Shown in pieces: positions 9,370 through 18,329 of a stretch of DNA of 64,000 nt. The notes beneath the pieces were generated by a model. That model saw only the letters and a list, made by a program, of their open reading frames with translations. It searched no databases and was not told the DNA's origin. The stretch's first letter is position 1, and each line of letters starts with the position of its first letter. The DNA is from G965220825 sp965220825 (GTDB taxonomy: Bacteria; Pseudomonadota; Alphaproteobacteria; UBA828): the NCBI GenBank assembly GCA_965220825.1, contig OZ244839.1, positions 372,001-436,000 on the forward strand. Direction: 5' to 3'. Made by a program: the position numbers and the translations under genes.

Positions 9370-10752
9370 GTGGCGCGCGCGGAGAAGCGCTTTGTCTGCC
9401 AGTCCTGCGGCGCGGCCCATGCGCGCTGGTCGGGCCGATGCGATGCCTGCGGCGAATGGAACAGCATTGTCGAGGAGGAGCCCCGCGAGGCGTTGCCGCG
9501 CGGCCTCGGCAAGGGCAAGGGCCGAAAGCTCGCTTTCGTGCCGTTGGACGGGCCGCGCGGCGCGCCCGCCCGGCTCGAATGCGGGATCGCCGAGATCGAC
9601 CGCGTGACCGGTGGCGGCTTCGTGCCGGGCTCGTCCGTCCTGCTTGCGGGCGATCCCGGCATCGGCAAGTCGACGCTTCTTCTCCAGGCCGCGGCGGCGC
9701 TGGCGACGCGCGGCCTGGGCTGCGCCTATGTCTCGGGCGAGGAGGGGGTAGAGCAGATCCGCCTGCGCGCTTCACGCCTGGGCTTGGCCGAAGCGCCGGT
9801 CCGCCTCGCGGCGGCGACTAGCGTGCGGGATATTGCGACAAGCGTCGAAGAGGGCGAGAAACACCATATATTGGTGGTCGATTCGATTCAGACCATGTAT
9901 CTGGATAGTCTCGATTCGGCTCCCGGTACCGTCACCCAGGTGCGCGGCAGCACGCATGAACTCATCCGGTTGGCCAAGCGGCTGGACGCCGTGTTGCTGC
10001 TGGTGGGCCACGTCACCAAGGAGGGCCAGATCGCAGGCCCGCGCGTGCTCGAACATATGGTGGATTGCGTGCTCTATTTCGAGGGGGAACGGGGCCATCG
10101 GTTTCGCATCGTGCGGGCCATCAAGAACCGCTTCGGACCGACCGACGAGATCGGGGTGTTCGAGATGACCGACCTCGGCCTCGTGGAAATCGCCAACCCG
10201 TCGAGCCTCTTCGTCGATCCGGCGCGGGGGCCGTCGCCGGGGACGGCGGTCTTTGCCGGCGTCGAGGGCACGCGGCCCGTTCTGCTGGAAATCCAGGCCC
10301 TGGTCGCGCCAGGTCATCCCGGCTCGCCCCGGCGCACCGTGGTGGGCTGGGATTCAGGACGGTTGGCCATGGTTCTTGCAGTCCTGGAGACCCATGGAGG
10401 CCTCCGGCTCGGCGGCTGCGACGTCTATCTCAACGTGGCCGGAGGCCTGCGGATTGCGGAGCCGGCCGCGGATCTGGCCGTTGCCGGGGCCATCGTCTCC
10501 GCCGCCGCCGCGCAGGCCTTTCAACGGGGCGCCGTGGCCTTCGGAGAGGTCGGGCTCGCGGGCGAGATCAGGCCCGTGAGCCAGAGCACGGCCCGGCTCA
10601 AGGAGGCCGCGAAGCTCGGGTTCGACCAGGCGTTCGTGCCCGACGCGGCGGAAGCCGGCGGAAACGGCTCTTCCGGAATCACGCTGCAAAAGCTCGCCCA
10701 TATTAGGGATCTGGTCGCGCTCTTCCCCAACGCCTTGCGGCGGACGGCCTGA
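9370..10752 (+). CDS. radA: DNA repair protein RadA (Sms)
   Basis: 460 residues from GTG at 9370. It has an N-terminal C4 zinc finger (C10, C13, C24, C27), a RecA-like ATPase core with Walker A at about 94-102 (GDPGIGKST), the RadA-specific KNRFG motif, and a C-terminal Lon-protease-like domain. RadA drives branch migration and helps process recombination intermediates. It is followed at 6 bases by cvpA and then purF, a common alphaproteobacterial order. Confidence 0.97.
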   Translation: MARAEKRFVCQSCGAAHARWSGRCDACGEWNSIVEEEPREALPRGLGKGKGRKLAFVPLDGPRGAPARLECGIAEIDRVTGGGFVPGSSVLLAGDPGIGKSTLLLQAAAALATRGLGCAYVSGEEGVEQIRLRASRLGLAEAPVRLAAATSVRDIATSVEEGEKHHILVVDSIQTMYLDSLDSAPGTVTQVRGSTHELIRLAKRLDAVLLLVGHVTKEGQIAGPRVLEHMVDCVLYFEGERGHRFRIVRAIKNRFGPTDEIGVFEMTDLGLVEIANPSSLFVDPARGPSPGTAVFAGVEGTRPVLLEIQALVAPGHPGSPRRTVVGWDSGRLAMVLAVLETHGGLRLGGCDVYLNVAGGLRIAEPAADLAVAGAIVSAAAAQAFQRGAVAFGEVGLAGEIRPVSQSTARLKEAAKLGFDQAFVPDAAEAGGNGSSGITLQKLAHIRDLVALFPNALRRTA

Positions 10753-10758
10753 CACGTC

Positions 10759-11421
10759 ATGGAGGGCCTTCCGGTCAATCTCGTCGACCTGCTGGTCGCC
10801 GTCATTATCATCCTCTCCGCGCTGCTCGCCTTCTCCCGCGGCGTGGTTCGTGAAGTTCTGGGGATCGGCGCCTGGATCGGCGCAGGGATCGCGACCTTCT
10901 TCGCCTATCCCCTTGCTCGCCCCATCGCGCGGGACCTGATTTCGTCGTCGACTCTCATCGCCGATATCGCGGCGGGGCTTACGGTGTTCGTTCTCGTGCT
11001 GGTCATTCTTACGGTCTTCAACCAGTTCATCGCCGGTGCGGTTCAACGGAGCCGCACGGGCGCGCTGGATCGCACCGTGGGTTTTATCTTCGGGGCGGTA
11101 CGCGGCGCGGCGCTATGCTGCCTCGCCTACATGCTGTTCAGCTCCCTCGTGCAGGAGAAGGAATGGCCCGCATGGGTCGACGAAGCCCGCACCATGCCGT
11201 ATATCCGGCAGGGTGCCATCGCGATTCGCGATGTGGTTCCCGAGGAGGTTGCGGAAGAGGGAACGAGACACATCGGGGAAACCTTCGAGCATGGCCGCGA
11301 GCGGAGCGTAAAGGAGTTTACCGAGCCGCAGCCGACCCAGCGCTCCAGCGAGGACGGCGAAACCGGCTACAACGACACCGAGCGTGACCAGCTCCGCGGC
11401 TTGAGCGAAAGCGTCGAATGA
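10759..11421 (+). CDS. cvpA: CvpA family membrane protein
   Basis: 220 residues with four hydrophobic segments in the first 130 residues (starting VNLVDLLVAVIII) and a charged hydrophilic C-terminal tail from about residue 150. Placement between radA and purF and the overlap of its TGA with the purF ATG (ATGA) match the conserved cvpA-purF pair. CvpA was named for colicin V production; it is an inner-membrane protein of uncertain biochemical role. Confidence 0.92.
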   Translation: MEGLPVNLVDLLVAVIIILSALLAFSRGVVREVLGIGAWIGAGIATFFAYPLARPIARDLISSSTLIADIAAGLTVFVLVLVILTVFNQFIAGAVQRSRTGALDRTVGFIFGAVRGAALCCLAYMLFSSLVQEKEWPAWVDEARTMPYIRQGAIAIRDVVPEEVAEEGTRHIGETFEHGRERSVKEFTEPQPTQRSSEDGETGYNDTERDQLRGLSESVE

Positions 11422-12914
11422 AGACGATGGGAAGCGGCAGGCGCCATGAGGCATCGAGTGCCTGGCGGCGCAGGGCGGACGAAGACAAGCTGCGCGAGGA
11501 GTGCGGGGTATTCGGCATATTCGGCCATCCCGAAGCGGCGGCGCACACCGCGTTGGGCCTCCACGCACTCCAGCATCGTGGGCAGGAATCGACGGGTATC
11601 GTCAGCACCGACGGCACGCTGTTCCACTCCCACCGGGGGCTTGGCCGGGTGGGGGACATCTTTGCCTCCGAAGCCGTCATCGCTTCGCTGGTCGGGAGCG
11701 CGGCCATCGGCCACAACCGCTACTCGACCCGGGGCGAGCCGGAAGTCCGCAACATCCAGCCGCTGTTCGCCGATCTCGCCTTCGGCGGGCTCAGCATCGC
11801 CCATAACGGCAACCTCACCAACGCGTTGGCGCTGCGCGCCGAGTTGGTGGAACGAGGCTGCATCTTCCACTCCACCTCCGACACGGAGACGATCGTCCAT
11901 CTTATGGCCATCGGCCGGGGGAACAGCGTTACGGAGCGCTTGGTGGACGCGCTCCACCGGGTCGAGGGCGCCTATTCCCTGGTGGCGCTCACCAAGGACG
12001 CGCTGATCGGCGTCCGCGACCCCCACGGTGTGCGTCCCCTCGTCCTCGGCCGGCTGGATGGCGCCACGATTCTCGCGTCGGAGACGGTCGCGCTGGACAT
12101 CATCGGCGCGACCTTTGTGCGTGACGTGGAGCCCGGTGAACTGGTCACCATCTCGACCTCGGGAATCGCGAGTTTCAAGCCCTTCCGCCCGGCCGAATCC
12201 CGTTTCTGCATCTTCGAATATATCTACTTCGCGCGTCCTGACAGCGTTGCCGGCGGTATGGGGGTCTACGAAGCGCGCCGGCGGATCGGGGCCGAGCTCG
12301 CGCGCGAAGCGCCCGTCGAGGCGGACCTCGTGGTGCCGGTGCCGGATTCAGGCGTGCCGGCAGCGGTCGGCTATGCCGCCGAGGCCGGACTTCCGTTCGA
12401 ACTCGGCATCATCCGCAACCATTATGTGGGGCGGACCTTCATCGAGCCGACGGACCGCATCCGGCATTTCGGCGTCAAGCTCAAGCACAATGCCAACCGC
12501 CGAATGCTCGCGGGCAAGCGGGTGATCCTGGTGGACGACAGCATCGTGCGGGGGACGACCTCTACCAAGATCGTGGAGATGGTGCGCTTGGCGGGGGCAC
12601 GCGAGATTCATATGCGTATTGCAAGCCCGCCGACCACCCATTCCTGCTTCTATGGTGTCGATACGCCGGCGCGGGACGAGCTGATCGCCGCGAACCACCG
12701 GGTCGAGGACATCGCGCGCGACATCGGGGTGGATAGCCTCGCCTACCTTTCCATGGGCGGGCTCTACCGGGCAATGGGCGAGACGGCGGGGCGCGATCCC
12801 GCATCCCCGCGCTATTGCGACGCTTGCTTCTCCGGCGACTACCCGATCCCGCTCGTGGACCAGCGGAAGGGTGAGCCGCCGGCCCAGCTTTCGCTGTTGG
12901 CGAGCGGCGAATAG
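11418..12914 (+). CDS. purF: Amidophosphoribosyltransferase (PurF)
   Basis: 498 residues. PurF catalyses the first committed step of purine synthesis: PRPP plus glutamine to phosphoribosylamine. A propeptide of 28 residues precedes the nucleophilic Cys29 (EECGVFGIFG), which becomes the N-terminus after processing. The class II glutaminase domain covers about 29-260 and the phosphoribosyltransferase domain has the PRPP loop VILVDDSIVRGT. The start overlaps the cvpA stop. Length and motifs are complete. Confidence 0.97.
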   Translation: MKTMGSGRRHEASSAWRRRADEDKLREECGVFGIFGHPEAAAHTALGLHALQHRGQESTGIVSTDGTLFHSHRGLGRVGDIFASEAVIASLVGSAAIGHNRYSTRGEPEVRNIQPLFADLAFGGLSIAHNGNLTNALALRAELVERGCIFHSTSDTETIVHLMAIGRGNSVTERLVDALHRVEGAYSLVALTKDALIGVRDPHGVRPLVLGRLDGATILASETVALDIIGATFVRDVEPGELVTISTSGIASFKPFRPAESRFCIFEYIYFARPDSVAGGMGVYEARRRIGAELAREAPVEADLVVPVPDSGVPAAVGYAAEAGLPFELGIIRNHYVGRTFIEPTDRIRHFGVKLKHNANRRMLAGKRVILVDDSIVRGTTSTKIVEMVRLAGAREIHMRIASPPTTHSCFYGVDTPARDELIAANHRVEDIARDIGVDSLAYLSMGGLYRAMGETAGRDPASPRYCDACFSGDYPIPLVDQRKGEPPAQLSLLASGE

Positions 12915-12924
12915 GAGGCGAGGC

Positions 12925-13650
12925 GTGGCGTCTGCGCGTCTCGCGGGCCGTATCGCGCTCGTGACGGGCGCCTCTCGGGGCATCGGCGCGGCCGTCGCCC
13001 GCCGCTTCGCCGCCGAGGGCGGACGGCTGATTCTCGCGGCGCGCACCGTCGGCGGCCTCGAGGAGACGGACGATGCCGTCCGGGCCGCGTCGGGGGAAGG
13101 CGCGACGCTCGTTCCCATGGACCTCTGCGACGGCGACACGATCGACCAACTCGGCCTGTCGCTTGCGGAGCGCTTCGGACGCCTCGATGTTCTGGTTTCC
13201 AATGCGGGCGTACTGGGGCAGCTGAGTCCGGTCGCCCATCACGCGCCGGACACCTGGGAGCGTCTGATCGCCCTGAACCTGACGGCAAACCAGCGTCTGA
13301 TCCGCAGTCTCGATCCGCTGCTTCGGGCGTCGGACTCCGGCCGTGCGATTTTCTCCACAGCCGAGGCGGCGCACACCGCGCCCGCATATTGGGGGCCCTA
13401 CGCCGCCAGCAAGGCGGGCCTGGAGGCGCTGGTCCGCTGCTACGCCGCCGAGACCAGACGCACGCGGCTGCGCGTCAACCTCCTGGACCCGGGTCCCGTC
13501 GCGACGGGGCTCCGCAGCCTCGCCTACCCGGGTGAGGACACGAGCCGCCTGCCCGCACCCGAGACCGTCACCGAGCCGTTCGTCCGCCTTGCCGAAGCGT
13601 CGTGCTCCCGCCACGGCGAGCGCATTGGTCCTGAAGAACCCGTATCGTAA
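12925..13650 (+). CDS. Short-chain dehydrogenase/reductase (SDR)
   Basis: 241 residues from GTG at 12925, which follows an AGGAGGCG site; this start leaves a 10-base gap to purF. The Rossmann motif TGASRGIG is at about residues 14-21, NAG is present, and the catalytic Tyr and Lys are in YAASK. It shares its position after purF with SDR genes in other alphaproteobacteria. The C-terminal part is short and proline-rich. The substrate is unknown. It converges with hemY. Confidence 0.88.
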   Translation: MASARLAGRIALVTGASRGIGAAVARRFAAEGGRLILAARTVGGLEETDDAVRAASGEGATLVPMDLCDGDTIDQLGLSLAERFGRLDVLVSNAGVLGQLSPVAHHAPDTWERLIALNLTANQRLIRSLDPLLRASDSGRAIFSTAEAAHTAPAYWGPYAASKAGLEALVRCYAAETRRTRLRVNLLDPGPVATGLRSLAYPGEDTSRLPAPETVTEPFVRLAEASCSRHGERIGPEEPVS

Positions 13651-13705
13651 CCGTCGTTTCGGAGCCGAGGGGCGTCAATGGCGCTCTCTATGCCGCAAGG
13701 CGCCC

Positions 13706-15073
13706 TCAAGCCTCGGCGGCGGTGGGGCGGCGTTCCAGATCGTCGGGCGGGGGCGCGGCAAGGTCGGGATTGACGGGAACGACCGGAGGCGGTGGACGCC
13801 AGGCCAGGGAATCGAGGGCGCCGCAGCGTTCGCAGGCGATGGTCCAGTTAGGGCTCGCCGCGCCGCAGCGTTCGCAGAGCCAAGCCGCGTCGGGCGAGGC
13901 CTCGCTGGCCTGCTCCAACCGCCGCCGGACCGCGTCGCCGTCGCCGCTCTCAAGCTCTTCAAGGCGCGCCAGAAGGCGGAAGACGCCCGCCGTGGGCTGC
14001 GCTTCCGCGGCGGCTTCTTCCAGGCAACGCCGTGCCGTGCCCCAGAATTTCGCATCGAGGGCCGCGCGTGCGAGAAGCATGCGGCTCTCCGCATGGTCGC
14101 GCGTGTCCTCCACGAGTTTTTCGATCCGCTTCACCCGGTCCGCGGCCGTCGAGTCCGGATGAAGCGAGACGAAAAGCCGCCCGAGCGCGGGATGCGGGCA
14201 GTGACGCCAGGCCTCGGCCACGATCCGTCCCGCCGCCCCGCCGCGCCCCTGCTCCTTGGCGAGACCCGCCGCCAGCAGCGCCGCGGGAAGGAAGGCCGGG
14301 TCCGCGTCCCGCGCGCGGTTGGCAATGCGCAGTGCGTCGCTACCTTCGCCCTGGTCGCGGAGCGTACGCGCGAGCTCGGTGAGGAGGCCCGCGCGTCGCT
14401 GCCGGCCCGCCTCGTCGTCCACGGCACCCCGGCGCAGCGCGCGGTCCACGGTGTCCAATGCCTCGGACCAGCGTCCGGCCCGGGTCTGCAGTTCCAGGAG
14501 TGCCGTCAGCACCCAGGGCGTATCCGGACGCAGTGCGAAGGCGCGTTCGGCGAGTTCGAGGGCGGACGCCATGTCGTCGGCCCGCTGCGCCTGCACGAGG
14601 AGGCCCCGCAGGCCGAGGAACGCGGTCTCGCGGTTCTCGAGCATGGCCTCGAATGAACGCCGCGCCGCGTTCTCGTCGCCTTCGAGCTGCGCGGCCTGGG
14701 CGGTGAGAAGCAGGGTGAGCGGCGGCTCGCTCAGCATCATGTCCGCTCGCCGCGCGAGCCGGTGGGCACCCTTGGCATCTCCCGCGGCCACCGCCACCAG
14801 GCCGCGGGTCAGCGCCCGGTAGCCGAGGCGCTCGCGCCGCGTCTGCCGCATCCTTCCGATCTGACGGGGGCCGGACCAGAACATGCGGAAGAGATAGAGT
14901 GCGGCCAGTACCAGGGCCCCGGCGAGCGCAACGGCCGCGGCAAGGACGCCGGGCGAAGTCTCCAGCACATAGTCGCCCCAGCGGATGTCGACCCGTCCCG
15001 GCGGCTCGGCGATCCAGGTTGCGATTGCGGCGATTGCCGCAATTGCCGCGAAGAAGAAGACGATACGGATCAC
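13706..15073 (-). CDS. hemY: HemY-like membrane TPR protein with C-terminal zinc ribbon
   Basis: 455 residues. Two N-terminal membrane segments (about 1-20 and 42-65) are followed by a long alanine-rich helical-repeat region (TPR), as in HemY_N family proteins encoded at the end of hemCD operons. The C-terminus has an extra C4 zinc ribbon (C400, C403, C414, C417) and a proline-rich tail. The protein is a haem-operon inner-membrane component, not the protoporphyrinogen oxidase that shares the name. Its start overlaps the mitofilin-like stop by four bases. Confidence 0.9.
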   Translation of the reverse strand: MIRIVFFFAAIAAIAAIATWIAEPPGRVDIRWGDYVLETSPGVLAAAVALAGALVLAALYLFRMFWSGPRQIGRMRQTRRERLGYRALTRGLVAVAAGDAKGAHRLARRADMMLSEPPLTLLLTAQAAQLEGDENAARRSFEAMLENRETAFLGLRGLLVQAQRADDMASALELAERAFALRPDTPWVLTALLELQTRAGRWSEALDTVDRALRRGAVDDEAGRQRRAGLLTELARTLRDQGEGSDALRIANRARDADPAFLPAALLAAGLAKEQGRGGAAGRIVAEAWRHCPHPALGRLFVSLHPDSTAADRVKRIEKLVEDTRDHAESRMLLARAALDAKFWGTARRCLEEAAAEAQPTAGVFRLLARLEELESGDGDAVRRRLEQASEASPDAAWLCERCGAASPNWTIACERCGALDSLAWRPPPPVVPVNPDLAAPPPDDLERRPTAAEA

Positions 15074-16422
15074 GATCCGTCGCCCGCATCGGCCCAGCGT
15101 GCGGCGACCCGTGCGGCGGTCAGGCGGGAAAGGACTTCAAAGGCCGCGTCAGCCTCCCGCCGTGCGCGCGCATCCTGTAGCCAGGTTCGTGCCCCTTCCG
15201 CGTCGCCGGCCCCCAGCGCCTCCGCGATGGCGATCGCGAGCGGCAGGTCGCCGCCGAGGAGTGCATCCTCCGCGGCGATCAGGCGCCCGTCGAGGCTGTC
15301 GGGATCGTCGATACCGCGGGTACGGCGGATCGTCACCAGTTGCCGGAGCTTGCCCAGGGTCGCATCGACCCAGTCGTCCTCGTTGCCGGCTGCTGCGTTG
15401 CGCGCAATGGCGTTCGCCGCCTCCGGGAAGCGCGCTTGCAACGCCTCGAGAGACGGCACACCGCTGCCGGCAAAGGGTTCCAACGCGGTCGCTGCGGCTT
15501 CGAGCTCCGGGTCGCCACGGGCCGCCGCACGGAACGTTGCAAGGGCCGGCGCGAACCCGCGGGAGGAGCCGAGCGCGCCTCGTAGTGCACCGGATGCGGC
15601 GACGAGGGAGGCGAGGCGCCAGTCGTCGGCCGCACGCTGCAATGCGTCCGTCTCCAAACGAGCAAGCCGCGCCATGGCATCGTCGAGCCGCGCTTGGAGC
15701 GCCGCCCGCTCTAGGCTCCATTCTTCCATAGTGGTGTCGAGGCGCGTCCGTGCGGGGTCGTTCTCCAATGCCGCTAGACGCTGTTCCAGACCGTCCAGTG
15801 CGTCAGCGCTCTCTGTCTCCGCGAGGCGCGCGTCTAGCCGAGCGAGAAGGGCTTCGAGCCTGGCATCGACCGCCGGGGATTCGGGCGTCGATTCGGGTTC
15901 GGGCGTTGCGGGCGGAGACGCCGCGTTATCGGCCGCGGCGGGACGCGCGACCGGTGTGCCCTCCTCGGTGGGGGAGGGGGCCGGTGAATTTGGTGGGCTC
16001 GCAACGGCTTCGGAAGCTGTGCCGTCGACGGCTTGGGTTTCCGGCGCGGGGCTTGTGCCGCTCGCCGCCGCGGTGTCGTTGGAGCTCGGGGACGGTGCGG
16101 CGGCGGTGCGGTCCGCATCCAACGGCGGCGCGGGTGTTGAAGATGGGCTCTCCGATTGTGCCGCGGAAGGAAGGGGTTCTTCGGCGTTCGACCCGGGCGG
16201 TGCCGGTGCGAGGAGTGGCCACGCCGCATAGACGGCGACAGCGACAAGCGCGGTCGCAAGCACCGCCGCTACCGGCCAGGGTACGCTGCGGCGGCGTGGA
16301 TGGGCTGCTTCCGTCGCTTGGGTGCCTGCGTCGTCCGCAGCGTCGTCCTGTGGCGCACGTCTAGCGAGGGCGCGCCAGCCTTTCTCGGGCGGCCTCGTGC
16401 CTTTTTTTCCTTCCGCCACCAT
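15070..16422 (-). CDS. Mitofilin/Mic60-like inner-membrane protein
   Basis: 450 residues: a charged cytoplasmic N-terminus, one membrane segment at about 49-71, a Pro/Ser/Ala-rich linker to about 165, a coiled-coil stretch to about 240, and a C-terminal mitofilin-like domain. Alphaproteobacterial Mic60 homologues are characteristically encoded between hemD and hemY, as here, and shape intracytoplasmic membranes in species that have them. The call rests on architecture and position; the C-terminal domain match needs a profile search. Confidence 0.85.
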   Translation of the reverse strand: MVAEGKKGTRPPEKGWRALARRAPQDDAADDAGTQATEAAHPRRRSVPWPVAAVLATALVAVAVYAAWPLLAPAPPGSNAEEPLPSAAQSESPSSTPAPPLDADRTAAAPSPSSNDTAAASGTSPAPETQAVDGTASEAVASPPNSPAPSPTEEGTPVARPAAADNAASPPATPEPESTPESPAVDARLEALLARLDARLAETESADALDGLEQRLAALENDPARTRLDTTMEEWSLERAALQARLDDAMARLARLETDALQRAADDWRLASLVAASGALRGALGSSRGFAPALATFRAAARGDPELEAAATALEPFAGSGVPSLEALQARFPEAANAIARNAAAGNEDDWVDATLGKLRQLVTIRRTRGIDDPDSLDGRLIAAEDALLGGDLPLAIAIAEALGAGDAEGARTWLQDARARREADAAFEVLSRLTAARVAARWADAGDGS

Positions 16423-16475
16423 TCACCTCGAAAGTCCGCTACCGGCGACAGGAGCGGCCGCGGTCCAGGGCGTGA

Positions 16476-17225
16476 TCACGCGCGAGTTGGGCGGGGCGTC
16501 AGCTCGGCCGCTGTCGATGCAACGAGCGCATCCTGCTGCGGCGCGGGAGCCACCACGACCCGGCGCCACTCCACGCCCCGGGCGGCCTGCGCGACGGCCT
16601 CGCTCAGGCAGAACGCCACAAGCGCTTCCGCCTTTCGGGCAAGGCCCGATTCGCCCAGAAGCTTAACAAACCGCCGCGCCGAACGGGGAGAGAAAAACAC
16701 AACGCCATTCAGGGTTTGCGCAACGAGTGCTTCACGCGCTTCCGGCGAGAGCGCGCTTCTGGGTACGGCATCGTATAGCGGCACGCGCGTCGCGCCGAAA
16801 CCTGCCTCGGTCAGGCGGCCTGTGAGGTCCCCGGTCACCGCCCGGCCGGCGACATGGACGAGGCGCCCGCCCGCCGGGCGGAGTCTGGCGAGGGCGAGCT
16901 TGATCAGGTCGTCGACATTGCCGTCGGCCGAGACCACGTCGGCAAAGCCCGCCCGCCGCGCTTCCGCCGCGGTTGCAGCGCCCACCGCGAGGACCGGCAT
17001 TGAGAACGCCGCGGGATCGGGGCGGGCGGTGGCGAGAGCGCGGGCGCCATTGGCGCTGGTGAGCAGGATGGCCTGGGCGCCCGTGAGGTCGACCGACGCG
17101 GCAGCGTCGAAACGGATCGTGAGCATGGGCTCGATCAGCGACGCAATGCCCGAACGGTCGAGTATCTGCGCGAGGGCTTCCGAGTCGGGGAGCGGGCGCG
17201 TGAGCAGGAGGCGAGGCCGGTTCAT
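16476..17225 (-). CDS. hemD: Uroporphyrinogen-III synthase (HemD)
   Basis: 249 residues, standard HemD length. It begins RLLLTRPLPDSEAL and has the family motifs LLTSANGARAL and VVFFSPRSARRF. HemD closes and isomerises hydroxymethylbilane to uroporphyrinogen III. Its ATG overlaps the hemC stop by four bases. HemD is poorly conserved in sequence, but context and motifs make the call firm. Confidence 0.94.
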   Translation of the reverse strand: MNRPRLLLTRPLPDSEALAQILDRSGIASLIEPMLTIRFDAAASVDLTGAQAILLTSANGARALATARPDPAAFSMPVLAVGAATAAEARRAGFADVVSADGNVDDLIKLALARLRPAGGRLVHVAGRAVTGDLTGRLTEAGFGATRVPLYDAVPRSALSPEAREALVAQTLNGVVFFSPRSARRFVKLLGESGLARKAEALVAFCLSEAVAQAARGVEWRRVVVAPAPQQDALVASTAAELTPRPTRA

Positions 17226-18181
17226 GGATCGAAGAACCTCGCACCGCCCGCCGTCTTGAGCGCTTCGCCCGCCTCCCGCCCGATGGCGGCGGCGTCCGCG
17301 GCGGTGCCGCTCCGTTTCAACCGGTGGCAGACCTCGCCGTCGGGGCGTGCGATCAGCGCATCGAGGTGCAAGCTTCCTGCGTCATCGGCCACGGCAAGGC
17401 CGGCGATGGGTGCGCGGCATGTGCCTTCCAGCACTTCCAGCAACGTCCGTTCGCAGCGGACGGCAGCCGCGCTCGGGCCGTGGGAGAGCGGGGCGAGCAG
17501 CGCCTGCATGGCGTCGTCTTCCGCCCGGCACTGCACGGCGAGCGCTCCTTGACCTGCGGCCGACAGCATGTCGCCGGGCTCCAGGACGGTCATGGAGGGC
17601 GGTGTCTCGCCGAGGCGTCGCAAGCCCGCGAGCGCAAGTAGGATGGCATCGGATTCACCGTTCGCGAGCTTGCGGAGCCGCGTGGCCACATTGCCGCGCA
17701 GTGGAACGATGGCGAGGTCGGGCCGCCACGCGAGCAATTGCGCGGCACGGCGCGGCGATGACGTGCCGATTCGCGCGCCCCTCGTCAGGCCGGCGATCGA
17801 GGTAGCGGGTCGGCCGGGCGGCGTGATCAGGACGTCCCGGGGGTCTTCGCGCGGGGGGATGGCGGCGACAACGAGATCCGCCGGCAGCAAGGTGGGCACG
17901 TCCTTCATGGAATGCACGGCAAAGTCGATGCGCCCGCCCCGCAGCGCCTCGTCGATCTCCTTGGTGAAGAGCGCCTTGCCGCCGATCTCGGCCAACGGGC
18001 GGTCGGTAAAACGGTCACCCGTGGTGGCGATGGTGCGGGTTTCCATTGCGCCGGGTCGGGCGAGGGCGGGGTGAAGGGCCGCAAGTCCCGTGCACACCAC
18101 GCGCGTCTGCGCCATGGCCAGCGGGCTTCCCCGCGTTCCGACGACAATGGGCAGCCGTGGAGCCACTGCGTCTTCCAGCAT
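17222..18181 (-). CDS. hemC: Hydroxymethylbilane synthase (HemC)
   Basis: 319 residues from the ATG at 18181, preceded by an AGAAGGA site; an ATG nine codons upstream lacks one. It starts the active fold with VVGTRGSPLA, has GTSSPRR, and carries the dipyrromethane cofactor cysteine at about C255 (LEGTCRAPIAG). It polymerises four porphobilinogen units. First gene of the minus-strand haem operon and divergent from tsaD, with a shared 148-base promoter region. Confidence 0.97.
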   Translation of the reverse strand: MLEDAVAPRLPIVVGTRGSPLAMAQTRVVCTGLAALHPALARPGAMETRTIATTGDRFTDRPLAEIGGKALFTKEIDEALRGGRIDFAVHSMKDVPTLLPADLVVAAIPPREDPRDVLITPPGRPATSIAGLTRGARIGTSSPRRAAQLLAWRPDLAIVPLRGNVATRLRKLANGESDAILLALAGLRRLGETPPSMTVLEPGDMLSAAGQGALAVQCRAEDDAMQALLAPLSHGPSAAAVRCERTLLEVLEGTCRAPIAGLAVADDAGSLHLDALIARPDGEVCHRLKRSGTAADAAAIGREAGEALKTAGGARFFDP

Positions 18182-18329
18182 CGGCAGTCCTTCTACACGC
18201 CGCCCCACCGATAGGCGAGAAGAGAAGGAGCGGCGGCCGGAATCCCCATGCCGAACGGTCGCGCGCCGATTTTCCTTTTCAATTCATGGAGGAAAGGGGG
18301 CAGGATGGCCGCGCGGTCGGGAGGGGAGA

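Noticed and set aside
13651..13705. Terminator hairpin between the SDR and hemY
   Set aside because: Only a 5-bp stem with a long loop is present; not convincing.
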